Positions 38,141 to 50,565 of a stretch of DNA of 64,000 bases are shown here, piece by piece; positions within the stretch are counted from its first letter, which is position 1; the number at the start of each line of letters is the position of its first letter. Source of the DNA: Steromphala cineraria (lineage: Eukaryota; Mollusca; Gastropoda; Trochida; Trochidae); NCBI GenBank assembly GCA_916613615.1, contig OU744732.1, forward strand, positions 35,624,478 through 35,688,477, read 5' to 3'. The notes below the pieces were generated by a model, which had not been told where the DNA came from, did no database searches, and saw only the letters and a program-made list of their open reading frames with translations. A program made the position numbers and the translations under genes.

Positions 38141-38395
38141 AGATAATACTACATAAATTCAAGGCAAGGGTCTATGCAACAAAAACATTTTAAAAAAAAA
38201 TTTCTAGATTATTTCATTAAATGCGAAACATTATCAAAAAATCGTTAATTGTATCATTATGATGACAAATATTGAGAAATCGAAACTTTGCCGAAAATGT
38301 GCCTAAATGAAAAATATTACAGAGCAATTGGGATGTGTCAGAACTTTTTTCTGCCGTGCAACATATCTGACCTTATCTATTACTTACGAGGGCAG

Positions 38396-38770
38396 TGTTA
38401 TGAATAGAAATAGGTCGCTACTTAAATATCCATAGGTATGATAGACTGTGTGCCCTGTAATGAACTTCGAATGTCTGCAATCGAAGATGAATTTCACTTT
38501 ATCTGTGTGTGTAAAAAGGATGATTTGCATAGAGTCAAGTATGTAAGCCGTTATTTTTGGGATTGTCCATCAAAGCATAAATTTACCAAACTGTTTCAGT
38601 CTACTGATAAGCATACATTTTTGTTTCTAGCTAAATTTATCAAAGAGTGTTTGTGTCATTGATAATCATTGTCCTGCCTCATTCTCTGAACTTATATATT
38701 TGCACTGTAGATGATGGGTTCAAGGAACCAAAGTCTGAAAATACAATTCTGTTCTGTTTTGTTCTGTTAT
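38396..38770 (+). mobile_element. 3' end of a non-LTR retrotransposon, 5'-truncated
   Basis: Frame 38,438-38,662 shows CVPCNEL..IEDEFHFICVC and the YFWDCPSKHKFTKLF segment typical of the far C-terminus of LINE reverse transcriptases, a stop, and a 3' tail of TTCTG repeats. TGTTAT occurs at both edges (38,396-38,401 and 38,765-38,770) as a probable target-site duplication. The flanks rejoin a repeat whose unbroken copy is at about 22,370-22,520. Confidence 0.75.
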
Positions 38771-39223
38771 CGGGGTTCACATTTTTCATACAAACACCAA
38801 TGACAAATATCACTTTCTCATTGTGACGTCATGAAATACACAATCCTTTGATTCATGGCTTGCCTATGACGTAACGTTCTATGTCAGCCGGCAGCTGCAA
38901 GTTACTACTTTTTAAAATTCTTTTTTTTAACTATATTTTGACCTTGACTTGTTCCCCCATGATGCACTGCACGAGTTCGCCTGGAAGCGTGTTACCAGTT
39001 TTTACATAACCAGAACTCCAAACTTTTCAAAACAACATGCTAGCTACATTATGTAAAGTGATTTAACAGAACTAACATGCCTTCAGTGAACCAAGTATAT
39101 TAACATTAAGGAAAGGATGATATATATCTCAAAAAAATATTAAGTTATTTGTTTTTGTTTAATTTTTTTTATATTTTTTGCTTTTATTGATCTTTTCTGA
39201 ATGCATATCTCACACAACAACAT

Positions 39224-39470
39224 ACTAGTTTGAATATTTGAAGATGAAAATTTATAGATTTATTTTTTAGGGAAATGACCTGATTTTATTTCTCGTAAAG
39301 TGATATGAGTGACTGTGTTTATGTAATCTTATGATCATACAATCTTATACTAGTTTGAATATATTATTTATTAATTTTACGGAAATGACCTGACTTTGTT
39401 TATTTATTTCTCGTGAAGTGATATGAAGGAATATGTTTTTGTAATCTTATGATCATACAATCTCATTTGG
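39224..39470. repeat. Two tandem units of ~120 bp
   Basis: Both share ACTAGTTTGAATAT, GGAAATGACCTGA, TTTCTCGT(A/G)AAGTGATATGA and TAATCTTATGATCATACAATC. Confidence 0.85.
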
Positions 39471-39474
39471 TCAA

Positions 39475-39912
39475 TTGGCGACTTCAAACCAGGAAAATAA
39501 TTGTTCCCATTTTCGTCATGATTATAAACATGTACTTGTCAACAAAGTAATAGAACTGTTAAACGTACACGTTATTCATAGACATAAATTAGCAATTGCA
39601 ACATTAGTCTTTAAAAATGCCGATATGACATTGAGAATGGATATCGAATCTTCCTCACAGAGCTTTAATGAATCCATAATAAAATATGTTTATCATTTCA
39701 TAAATGATACCAACCGATGTGTATATATATCTGTTTTGAAATCGGTACTAAATGCAAATGTAGACAAAGCCGAATATGAATTTGAGTTAAGTATCGGAAG
39801 AGTATATCTATTACTTAAAATAGATAATAGGAGAGTTGGTTTCTCACGTGAAGGAAGGTTGTATAAAGGAATAGTAAACATCGGATGGTTCAGACTGGAT
39901 CAATCTTTTTAA
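39475..39912 (+). CDS. Orphan open reading frame, unknown
   Basis: 145 codons open without a stop, entered at a TTG; the first ATG is at 39,625, leaving 95 codons. The peptide has mixed composition (LVFKNADMTLRMDIESSSQS, EFELSIGRVYLLLKI), unlike simple repeats. No domain recognised, no second copy in the window. It may be an exon, a transposon piece or chance. Confidence 0.25.
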   Translation: MATSNQENNCSHFRHDYKHVLVNKVIELLNVHVIHRHKLAIATLVFKNADMTLRMDIESSSQSFNESIIKYVYHFINDTNRCVYISVLKSVLNANVDKAEYEFELSIGRVYLLLKIDNRRVGFSREGRLYKGIVNIGWFRLDQSF

Positions 39913-40061
39913 TACGATGAATTCATTTCGACCATTATGTGGGTCTTGTCAAGTATGATTAAAATGGAAGGTTACACATATTTATACAGGAACAAACCAA
40001 TAAATTGGTGTGTGCTCAGATTGACAGTTAAGACATCAGTCATGTGTTGTCAAGGCGGCAT

Positions 40062-41128
40062 TTTGACTACTCCCAAAATGACTACTCCTTATAAAAATAC
40101 AAAACCAGTGTTGCATAAGAAACCTCTAACCCTAATTGAAATAATGAACTGAATCACAATTACTTATGAAACAGATTTATCATCAAACAACATGGTATTT
40201 GGTGACACATGAAAACATGTTCTTTTAAACATTAATAATTTGGATAAAATGTAATAAGGACATACAAAGTATATATTTAAAACATGGTAAATTCGGGTAA
40301 AATGTACGAGAGACACAACAAAGTAAATTATTTATAAACATTTATAATTCGAAATAAAAGCAGTAAATTCGGGTAAAACTAAAAAACACCTAAAAAATGT
40401 CATATTGCACGTTAAATTGGGTTTCATCATAAATCTCACTATAATCAAGTTATCAAGTTCAATGTTTTCTGTTAGTCATTCCATTTGAAACATTTTCCCA
40501 GCTGCATCCAAAAACTGAATGGGTGACCTTTCTCAGTGAACTAAAAATCCTTACAGATGCAACATCTTCAGATATTTTTCATGGTTATGATTTCCTGTTA
40601 TTGTTCTGATGTTGATATATTTCCTCGACAATTTCGCTCGACACATCTCCAATATGTTGCTGTGTTTCCAACCTTTTTTATTTTGTACCTATAGCCTTGG
40701 TTCAATAATCGAACTCTTCTGTGATAAAATAAAATCTGCCCTCTCCAACCCAGCCATAACTTATGACACAGTTGATATCAATAACAAAACAAAATCAAAA
40801 TATTTCATTTAATGGTAGAACAGCTTACATTCTGATTAGATTGGAGGCTTCCATCTTGTCTGGGCCCCAAGCCAGAGACACAGATGTATTGCAAATCATT
40901 ATATTATAAAGCTAGCTTACTACAGTACTTGAACATTTTTTTGTATTATATATCATATTGGGGTGAGACTTTAATAAACATTTGTCTGTCTTGTCTGTCT
41001 GTGTACCTGTAAGCTTACTACACTTGTTCAGAGTAGGTAAGCAGTGACCCTTTGTTGTTTTAACTAATAGGATTAGAGTAGTCATTCTGGGAGTAGTCAT
41101 TCTGGGAGTAGTCATTTTGGGAGTAGTC
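40062..41128. mobile_element. ~1.07 kb interval with inverted ends
   Basis: TTGACTACTCCCAAAATGAC at the left is repeated inverted at the right, where the unit GTCATTCTGGGAGTA is multiplied three times. The interior has no recognisable coding sequence. A non-autonomous DNA element is possible. Confidence 0.5.
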
Positions 41129-41409
41129 CAACTAGGATGTAACCGTTGTCAACCACGTAATGATTGCCCCAAGCACTTATTACAGGGTGCAGTTTTAACA
41201 CAATAGAGTCAGTCAGCATTGACGAATTTGTGTTGTCTTACCAATCACTTGCATTGATGGTCAGAGAGGTGAAATAAACAATCTGTCTGTAATGAAACAA
41301 GCTTGCCAATACATCACAATGGTAATCACTTCCTTGTGTGAGCTAACTGTTCAGGTCCAACTGTATAGTGTTGGAGAATATTTGTTTATAAAAAATGTTT
41401 CTTTTGTTT

Positions 41410-43510
41410 CAAGATTCATAGTTTTATTTTCTGATTTTGCGTAAACCTTGTAGAAAGGAAAAATATTAAAGTTACATTGCTACATTCTGCAATGTGCATG
41501 CTTATCTTGAGAGGGCGGAGATAAGGGTCATTAATTTGTTGTTTGTGTACCCGTTCTCGCGCTTGTAAATTACTTGTTTGTCCTATGTAGGTAAGATTGC
41601 ATGCAACGAATTGCATATATTACATCTCTAGATTTGCAATTCATTGTGTGATTAACTCGGAAATCTTACCCAGTTTCAAATTTAAAAACTTGGCCTTCAA
41701 TAATGACAGGACAAGTGCCTCATCCTTATCATAGCATTTTGTTACTTCAGCTTCAGTGTTGTTGATGCTGGATTTTGTTCTAGTTAATACCTGTTTGAGG
41801 TTATTTGGCTTCGGCTTGCTATTAATAAGGGTTTTTTCAAGCATTGCTTTCAGTTTTTTTATCTTGGTTCAAAAGGTTTCAGGTATCCTTAATTAGAGGG
41901 AACATATTTGGGTTATTTGGATTATGGGTACGATTTTTTTTGTGTGGGTATTCTCAAATCTACAATGGTGTGGTTGGTTGCTTTTTCAATACCCTTGTCT
42001 ATCATATTTGGAGGGAAAATCCGTTTTAACAGAGAATTTTTAAGTTCTTCTAACCTTTTCTATCGTAACTCGAGATCCTTTATTATGGTACATATGCGCC
42101 GTGCTAAGCAATAGGCAAGATTTATTTTCACATGTTTTTCATGAGCACTCTTGAAATGAAGATACATTTTTGTGTCTGTAGGTTTATGATAAATGTCAGT
42201 AAAGAGTTTTATTCCTTCCTTTTTAATAAGGATATCTGAAAATGGGAGTTCGTTGTGGTTAGTTTCAAGTGTAAATTTGATATTTGGATGCATATTCTGA
42301 GATTAAAAATATCTCAAATTGTTTTTTGATAGTTGCCATAAAATAAAACAGTCATCCAGATATCGTTTCCATTTTAAAAGTGAAATCATCTGTAAATTCA
42401 TCCCATTATTTGTTTCTCAGTTGTACATAAAGTTTTTCTTCAAGGTATCCTAAAACCAGGTTTGCATACACAGGTGCAAAAATGTCGTTCCCATGGCTGT
42501 CCCTAATATCTGTATAAAAGGGATATCATTAAACTGAAAGGTGTTGTTTTCTAAAATGAATTTGGCTGACACATTCATGAAAGATTTGTCAAATCTATTG
42601 TTTAAATTTTCAGAGTGCTTGTCTAATAATATAATATAATAATGGGTATTTATAAGGCGCACATTTCCATTCACTAGTGCATGCTCAAGGCGCTACTAAC
42701 ATTATTACCCTGGTCTAACCCAAGCTGACATATGTGTCGCTAGAAGGTCACCACCAACACAACTCTTTTCCAGGTACCCATTTCCTGCTCGGTGAACAGA
42801 GGCACATTTTAAATAAAGTCTCATGCCCAAGGTGACACCACAAGTCTCTCGACTTGTGTCTCAGTGTGGGGCAGGGAATCAACCCTTCAAACTCTCAGTT
42901 TATTCAGCAATGAGCGAGTAACCAACTCATCCAGCGAGCCGCGCACGTTGTTGCTGAACTATACTGATAGCGGTCGACTGAGCATTGCACAGGACCACGT
43001 GCCTCGTGTCTATCCAATATTCAAGAGCTTTCATACCTAGTTCGTGCGGGATGTTGCTACAGAGGGATGTTACATCGAAACTAACTAATTGAGTATCATT
43101 CGGCGTTTGGTCAGGAATGTAATTGAAAAAGTCCAAATGATCTCTAACATAACTTTTGATAATTGTAATAAAAGGTTGTAGAATGGTATCAATTATGTTG
43201 CTCAATCTGTGGGTCGGACAGGCTGGGCCACCTACTATTGGTCGAAATGTTAGATCAGAGGGTCTCAAAATTTGAATATATTCTGAGTTTTGTAGATGTA
43301 TTTGTACTTTAACAATTTCAGATTTGGAGATTTTAGGGAGGCCATACAAATTACTTGTTTTGAAATCAAATTTTAAAACGTAATCTGCCTCATCCTTTGT
43401 GAGATTGTCCTCATGTTTGTTTACCAATTTATTGAGATTTGATATAATTTTCTGATCAATGTTTTGGGGAAGGTTTTTATAAGAAATTGGGTCCTGTAGT
43501 AGTTCCATTA
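41410..43510 (-). pseudogene. Penelope-like retroelement remnant (RT + GIY-YIG endonuclease)
   Basis: Minus-strand pieces in the correct order. 43,508-42,927 holds YGLPKISKSE, RPIVGGPACPTHRLS and VSFDVTSLCSNIP. 42,674-42,450 holds FNDIPFIQILGTAMGT. Around 42,350-42,400 is KWKRYLDDCFILW with the catalytic YLDD. 42,293-42,060 holds HPNIKFTLE, ELPFSDILI, TDIYHKPTDT and LARRICTI. 41,844-41,641 is a linker (PKPNNLKQVLTR). 41,616-41,416 holds LTYIGQTSNLQARERVHKQQ, the YIG half of a GIY-YIG nuclease. This is the Penelope-like order. Stops, frame breaks and SINE S3 at 42,620-42,945 make it dead. The N-terminal RT part is missing. Confidence 0.8.
42620..42945 (-). mobile_element. tRNA-derived SINE S3 inserted in the Penelope-like element
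   Basis: Minus-strand head GGCTCGCTGGATGAGTTGG with degenerate B box GGTTGATTCCC, body with the GGTACCCATTTCC / GGTGAACAGAGGCACA segment also seen in S2, and tail GGCGCCTTATAAATACCCAT running into an ATT repeat. Confidence 0.7.
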
Positions 43511-43669
43511 TTTTTTACTCATAATAATTCAAGTCCATAATAAGTGAAATAATAAAGTGATAATCATTACCCCATGTCTTTCCAAAAGAAGGCAAGAACT
43601 CTTACTTAATAATGTAGCAAATAATTTTCTCTAAATCCACTTTATCTCATGTTCTAATGATAATCTCAA

Positions 43670-46600
43670 AGCACAGTCCATCCAGCTGTTGAATGGGTAT
43701 TTTAAAAACAAACACAGGAAAACTTAATAGACTTACTGTGTTAAAAGAAATAAAGCTTTCATTATTCTCGAGTAGACACTGACCAAAACCTTCCCGTGAT
43801 GCACCGCGAGGTTGTAACAAGGAACAACTTTTTTCGGATTTTGTTTTTAGAAACAGACTAAAGTGATGCCATGACTAAAAATATTTTTGTCAGAAACGAA
43901 GCAGAATTTCAACATAATTTTCTAAAATTATTCAGGAGTTTTGACATCCTTTTATCAAAGCCCTACATGAACAGAAATTGAGGTCCAGGTTTCATTATAT
44001 TCTAGGATACAGGAAAAAACATTTTCCTTTGTCAACTTCAGGAAAAAATACTTGCTGGATGATTTGCATATGATGCGGGCGAAAACAAGAAACAATTATT
44101 TAAGATAGGGTACAGGAAGTCGGTTGATTATTTGCAATACTTTTATAATCTAGCTTTTTGTTCTTAAGAACATTACAAGGAACTTGAAATTTGAACTTCT
44201 ATACACTAAGACCATATCATATGCATCTTTTATCAACAAGTCTGTAAATTGTACCAATATTACTGTCATTTTTCAACTGTGCCAATGTTACTAACATTTT
44301 TCAATTGTGCATATATTTCTTTGTCAATTTCATACATAGCGAAATCTGAAAAACGTCCTATCACATTCTTACTTAACCCCCTTTTCATGATAAAATGTAA
44401 TATTTCTAAGGTAACCTTAAACTAGTGTGATACTACTGAAAATAGGTCCTCACAGTAGTGACGTCATAATGTAAGCAAACTGGCGGGAATGTCAGTTTCA
44501 GAAAACTGTCAGCAATTATGTTGATCTATATATGCGGGTTTAAAAAGAAGGCTCAGTTTCCTATCATTCAGTACTTCTCGTGAAAGTATTGAGTTTACAC
44601 TCGCTTTTTCTCGTTTTTACTGAGTCATAAGCTCGTTTGATGATATAGTAGTGAATGAAAGGTTGTTTAGTTTCCACTATGTATGTCACATATATAATAT
44701 ATAGGCCAACTTCTTTGTACAGTATATGTGACCCTTTTTGTGTATTCAATTGTTGTGAGACACCAAGCAAGCTTTGAGAAAATATTGATGTAGGATAGAG
44801 TGAAAGAGGATATGGTCATACATATATACATGTAAGGCCTATTCAAAATGAATTTAAACAAAACATGTTCAGAAACTTTTATTTACTTACAAGACATTCC
44901 AATGAAACTAAATCCATTCGATTCAAGCTATATTCATCTTATATTGAACATGAGAAATATCTTTAAGAATTCCATTATAAAGAACTAGTCATCTACTGTC
45001 AATCTGCATAATCATTATCAAATTAAAGAGCCATTAATCAAAGTATCAAAAAATGATAAAAGGAAAAGGTAAAATATATCATATCAGCACTTTTGATGCA
45101 TAAAGTGAATAAATCGCTGATCAGGTTTGATCAGCAGAGGCATTTTCATACAGAGTACAGTCATAATAAAACAAAAGAATCAGTGTCACCCAATAAGAAA
45201 CTAGAAATTAATTATTGAATTTGTTTTTTACTACTGTCATTACCTAAGAATTTTGTATTCACAACAATACTTTATGAAAAAGTTAATAAATAGTGCAATT
45301 AAGTGCATTTTAGCTGTCCCAAGATACTTTTCTACTGCTTATTTGGCAGATTGGTATGCAGAATTTAGAAAAATTATATGCTGAATTAACTGAGATTTTA
45401 CCTAGAAATAATAAACCTTATAGCTTTTGCAGTTAAAACTGCATTTACGTCACAAAATGTCCAAAAGCTGGATTGTTAACTTGATAAAACAAAGCGAAAT
45501 GTTACATCTAAAATGGTATCAAATAAGTAACCCTCAAATTATCTATGTTATTGTTATTTACTTCGTGGCTTTCTGGTTGGTACAATAGGATTTCAAATAA
45601 ATATGCTGCAAGTGATAGAAAACTTGTTATATTCTTAGAAATTTTTAAAATTTGTTAGATTATTATTTCTCTGAAATATTCATGTAAAACTCACTAACAC
45701 CTGTACATCTTACATAAATCCTGGCAAGTTATTTTTAAACATGAAAAAATACAATGAATGTGAAAAAAATATTTTTCTTGTATCAAACCCTTGTTTTGAT
45801 GATTTCTATTCCAAGACATATCAGAAATCACAAGTTAAAAGACACAATGTCATGTCCAATGTCAAAGGAAGCAATGCGATAATAGAAAATAAGCTAATCA
45901 ACAAAAATATGTATACATAAAAAGAGTATAAAAATTTCATAGACATGTTCGGAAAAGTTAAGGGGTCAAACAAATCACAAATGTGCTAAAGCTACTACTG
46001 GGTGAGTTTAATGTCTGAAGAGTATAAAACATAACATTCTTTCCTAATTCGATTACTCCTAGTTCACCTGGTGTTTTATCATAGCTCATCTAATACACTT
46101 TGTTTTGGTAAAAAATTAGATTCCAAACATAAAAATTAAACCGTCTTACTTCACTTCCTATTTCTGTAGCCAGAGACATTGTCATTAGTTTCTTTTCACT
46201 GCTGTAAAAAAGCAGACCATTGGTGATGTCAAGAGTAACTGCATAAATTCTGGACCCGGTGTCCAGGTTCCTTAATCCAGTGCCATTTTATAATATCTTG
46301 AACAGCCTATCACTTTGACAAACATATATAGTTTTTATGTTTGGGTTAAGGGACATAGCAAGAGGGGAACTACTATAACTTGATAAACTAACTAATGAAT
46401 TTAACCTTTCCCCACGTAGACCCATTCTACTTATTGTCTTAATGGGGTGATATGCGGTAAGGAAGACAATTCCTCTTTCTTCATCAGCTGCCATTCCACT
46501 TGTTCTTATCTTGTTCCTTGTTATTGACGCCTTGATTTTACAGAGAAAGAAAGCTGGCAACCTGCATCTCGAATTACACATAGAGCTGTTAACACAGTCA

Positions 46601-46780
46601 CTTTCAGTGCAGCTCGCTTATAGCATGCGACCTAGATTCATATATTTACCTTGACACTTACTCAGGACATGCACATACTACATGCAGTTGGCAAATATCC
46701 ATGTTAAAAGAGAAGTAGATACGATATAGGCTACATTTAGTAGTAAGGTCAGCTTGACATATGATTAAAGGTGAACTGGT
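43670..46780. repeat. Older diverged copy of the propeller segment
   Basis: From the SINE-like phrase CCATCCAGCTGTTGAATGGG (43,679) to the propeller 5' flank, this follows the order of 31,075-35,580 at much lower identity. For example, the block after CCCGTGATGCA (31,459 and 43,792) is recognisable. It contains the propeller pseudogene and shows a third, older round of duplication. Confidence 0.7.
45960..46600 (-). pseudogene. Third coiled-coil/propeller copy, coiled-coil coding part deleted
   Basis: The minus strand holds a diverged copy of the propeller gene. The start region survives (ATG then VASFLSL) but reaches TAA at once, and the sequence jumps straight to propeller code (TSGMAADEERGIVFLTAYHP), so about 1 kb encoding the coiled coil and linker is gone. 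Further stops lie inside the propeller: the tyrosine before NGTGLRNLDTG is TAA, and another stop replaces a residue of the VYYIS strand. The 5' flank (46,580-46,720) still resembles that of copies A and B. This is a decayed paralogue, clearly older than the A/B duplication. Confidence 0.8.
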
Positions 46781-48840
46781 TTCATGTATTGACAGAGGGT
46801 AACACTATAACATGATTGTTGAAAGGTATGATATTGACTCTTATCTTGGTTTGTAAAATCTCTTTAGATTTTGCTTACTAATACAGTATATGGTGTACAA
46901 TTTCAATGTTTTAAAAATGTAGAAATCTTACTTCAAAAAGTAAATTATCATTTAAAATATATTATCTTAATTTAATGACTTTCATTTTATTTCATATTTT
47001 ATATATACTTAGATTATATGATTTTTAAACTTCAACTGTCAACTTTTCAAAGTGAGTCATTAACCAACCGTATTTAGTTTTGTTTTTATTATGAGTTTCA
47101 CCAGCAAATAAAACCACTGACCAATGACTGTAACCTCTTGAAATTTAGGATTTTGTTATGTTAAGTTCCCTATGAACAAACTAGTACATAAGACGTTTAT
47201 ACAATGCTGAATATGTTAGTATCTTGATCTTGAACCACCATTTGTGGTTGTGATTGACAAGATTGACTGATTGATTAATTGCTATCTATGTTAAGGAGAT
47301 AAAACAATCCATGTGAGGATTAGAAACAATTGCCAAATGAATTAATGTTTTAAAGGAGATAAATCCTTCAAAAACCTGAATGTTTTACCATCAAAAAAGA
47401 AGTAGACGGAAAAATCTCATGAATAACTTTTAAAAAGTGTTTGTTTATAAATAACTCAATTGAACTAAACACTTCAAAACCCAAACAAAATATTTTGCGA
47501 TCGAAAATCTACATACCATTCCATGAGAAAGATCATGAAATGTGTGTGATGAAAATTTAGTCACCAGAGTAACATGATACATAAATATACAAGTCGCCTC
47601 TTGATAAGCAAAGTCCAAAAAGTCCAAAAGACCAGAACAACTGGTTGTAGAGGGTTATGTGTTAGTTTACACTTTGTTGCCTTATTGACCACTCTTTCTT
47701 GTTACTCATCTGATAAGTAGAAAGATTGACATACAGAATACATTTTATCTTGTTATATTTCCCAAATGTTGTGCACTGTATACTAAACTCTTACTAGGTC
47801 AAACTTAGCAAACAGCATTGGTTTCTGTAAGGATTAGTGAAATGAAAATCCTTATTACTCAAAGGGTTGAAAATAGCAGTGAAATACTTTCAATATGAGC
47901 ACATGTGCAATTTTCACCTTTGCCAAGCTACGATTGTTGTAGAGCAAATGCACATATTTGTTCGCCTAAGATGTCATAACATTGTTCGTGACGTCATGGC
48001 AACCGACCGTCACTAGAGAAGCAGCCTATTTCTTGGATATTTGCAAGTTATTTGCAGCGTTATTAGTTTTTCCCAAAGAACATATTCATTGTCACTCAGT
48101 GTTTTGGGGGAAATTACAAGATTATTGTGTCATCTATGAAAAATAATATATTGTTTTGGGCAAAGGTTATATTGGGCATATTTTGAAGAAAGAAAATTTG
48201 CTTCGATATTCCTGGTTAAATCTGAATTTGAAATTCGAAACTTGTTTCCTCCTTCAATCTGTCAAAAATTTCAGCACTTTCTCTAAGGCCTAGTAACGTG
48301 ACTTCAAATGGTGAATATGTTCAGAAAAGCTCATTACATAACAGTTAAAGATACACAATGAATTTATCAACATAAAACCTGAAGAATCCTCAACATGTTA
48401 AAACTTCGGTGAAGTTTCTCCTTGATGCAAGTGTAGATATAGCAAATTCTAATACATTGATAAAATGTTTAAGAAAAAACGGCCCACAGGGGCCACAGCC
48501 TTAACACCTATTTCCATTTTCCTCTCCAGAAGCATAGGACACATACCGAAGTAATAACAGAAGATTATTAAAGCAAAAAAGGGAAATTTATTAATCCAAA
48601 ATATATACACCCCCCACAAAAGCACAGATTCACCCAAATTCACAGATACAACCACTTCAAACTTGACTCATCATACACGTTGCTTCAAACACGATACATG
48701 CATCAAAAAGTCAACCTACATACTTCACACAAATAGATAATTTCGTGTTGTTAAGTAAGTTACTGAAATCTCAGCACCTTAACTTTTCATATCACATATC
48801 TTCAAAAGTTTACATGCAGTACTACACCTCACTAGTCTGC
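46780..48840. other. Intergenic stretch, nothing recognised
   Basis: No coding domain, SINE or MITE seen on either strand; one TGACGTCA at 47,989. Confidence 0.4.
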
Positions 48841-48954
48841 TACAGCTCAGCTCAGCTCAGTCCATCCGACTGGAAGCAACACTACACAGTCCATATGTCT
48901 GCATATACATCACATTACAGCCCAGCCCATCTGATTTGATCCACCACCAGTCCA

Positions 48955-49315
48955 TTCGACTGCATGTTACAGTCCATCCGACTGCATCCTACAGTCCATC
49001 CGACTGCATACTACAGTCCATCCGATTGCATGCTACAGTCCATCCGACTGGAAGAAAAACAGCACGACACAGTCCATACATGTATGTCTGCATATACATC
49101 ACATTATAGCCCAGCCCATCTGATTGTATCAACCACCAGTCCATTCAACTGGATACTACAGTCCATCCGACTGCATGCTACAATCCATCCGACTGCATGC
49201 TACAATCCATCGGACTGCATGCTACAATCCATCCGACTGCATGCTACAGTCCATCCGACTGCATGCTACAGTCCATCCGACTGCATGCTACAGTCCATCC
49301 GACTGCATGCTATAG
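48955..49315. repeat. 22-bp minisatellite
   Basis: About 13 units of CAGTCCATCCGACTGCATGC-TA, interrupted once by a block duplicated from 48,875-48,945. Because 22 is not a multiple of 3, long repetitive frames arise in all phases. Confidence 0.9.
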
Positions 49316-49352
49316 TCAAATTATTCAAATATATTAAATGATGATGATGATG

Positions 49353-49383
<31 letters not shown>

Positions 49384-50221
49384 ACACCATTATCGTCGTT
49401 ATCATCGCCACTGTTATCTTAATTATCGTTTTCGTCGTGATCATCATCTTTAACCACTTTGAGATAATGATTCAATTTGTCATTATCATTGTCATCGTCG
49501 TCATCTTGTCTTATCGTTGCCGTTCTCGTTCTCCTTTCATTACATCGTCACTTATATTGTCTTCGCTAAATGTCATCATCACCCTTTTCGTTATCAATAT
49601 CATAATTTTATTTGTCATTTCTCCTCCGCCATATTCAAAATCAACCTGTTCTGATAAAAAATATGTTTTATGACACGTCCATTTAAATGTCTACATTATG
49701 CCAACCAGGAATTCTCTTTTCCCATTTGGTTTTTCTTTTTACATCGTCCTTATTATGACACGATAATATATCTACAAATACACACCACTTTTACCTTTCA
49801 CATTTACCTTTTTTAGACCGCCCGCTCACTTGCAGAAGTACTTTGGAGATAAGAAGCAGATAGAAAGAATATGGTCGGCCAAATAGATAGTAGGTTTACA
49901 GGGCTTGTATTATACTGATCAATCCATCTTCGTATCATAAGGTATCGTGTGGTGAGAATATGTGAGACCAAATTAAATTGAAATCTATTTGATAACAAGA
50001 AATATAAGGAAATGATGATCAATAACTGATATTGAATAAATCTCCTGAAGCATTTTGATTGTTATTTTTCATTTGTTGTATGAACTCACATCATAGAACA
50101 GTCGCTTTCAACAATATATCTTACCGTTTTGTGCAAATAATTTTTTGAAATGATCAATATTCCTGGATGACTTAGGTCGATCTTTTGATTGTTGATTGCA
50201 GGCCAATTCGAAGAAATTTCT

Positions 50222-50565
50222 CACACAGGCACATCAAGTCATGAAATGTTGATACAGCATCTGTTCTATTACGCCAATTTTGTACGATAGAATGGGAGAC
50301 GCCTGATTGGAGGCAATCAAAATTAGTTGTGCAATCAGCAACTCTGTTCTAAATTCATCATTGCGGCAACTGAATAACGACAAAAGCAGTGTGATATGAA
50401 CAACCCATTCCATGCGAGAAGCGTTGTCATTTGCTAGAGAAATTCAAATGGATTGTGATGAATTTTTTTCCTCCAAGGGAAACTGCCAGAACCCACGAAT
50501 TTCGGCGAAATTGAACAGAGGCGGTATCAACATTTCTTGACTTGATCTGCCTCTGTGGGGAGTGA
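50222..50565. mobile_element. Long-TIR foldback family F1, copy 2 (opposite orientation)
   Basis: Arms GAAATGTTGATACAGC and CTTGATCTGCCTCTGTGGGG. The middle reads in reverse relative to copies 1 and 3 (AGTTGTGCAATCAGC). Confidence 0.7.

Larger units (their letters stand above)
29022..38308. repeat. Segmental duplication, copy A
   Basis: 9.3 kb segment nearly identical in order and orientation to 54,824-64,000. It contains the TPR-like relic, a foldback, two SINEs, two MITEs and propeller gene A. Shared insertions at matching positions show that the transposons were in place before the duplication. Small indels and substitutions separate the copies. Confidence 0.95.

Noticed and set aside
48960..49320. 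CRISPR-like array
   Set aside because: Units are contiguous with no unique spacers; it is a eukaryotic minisatellite.
48964..49341. Repetitive 125-codon frame
   Set aside because: Translation of the 22-bp minisatellite; open in several phases only because the unit lacks stops.
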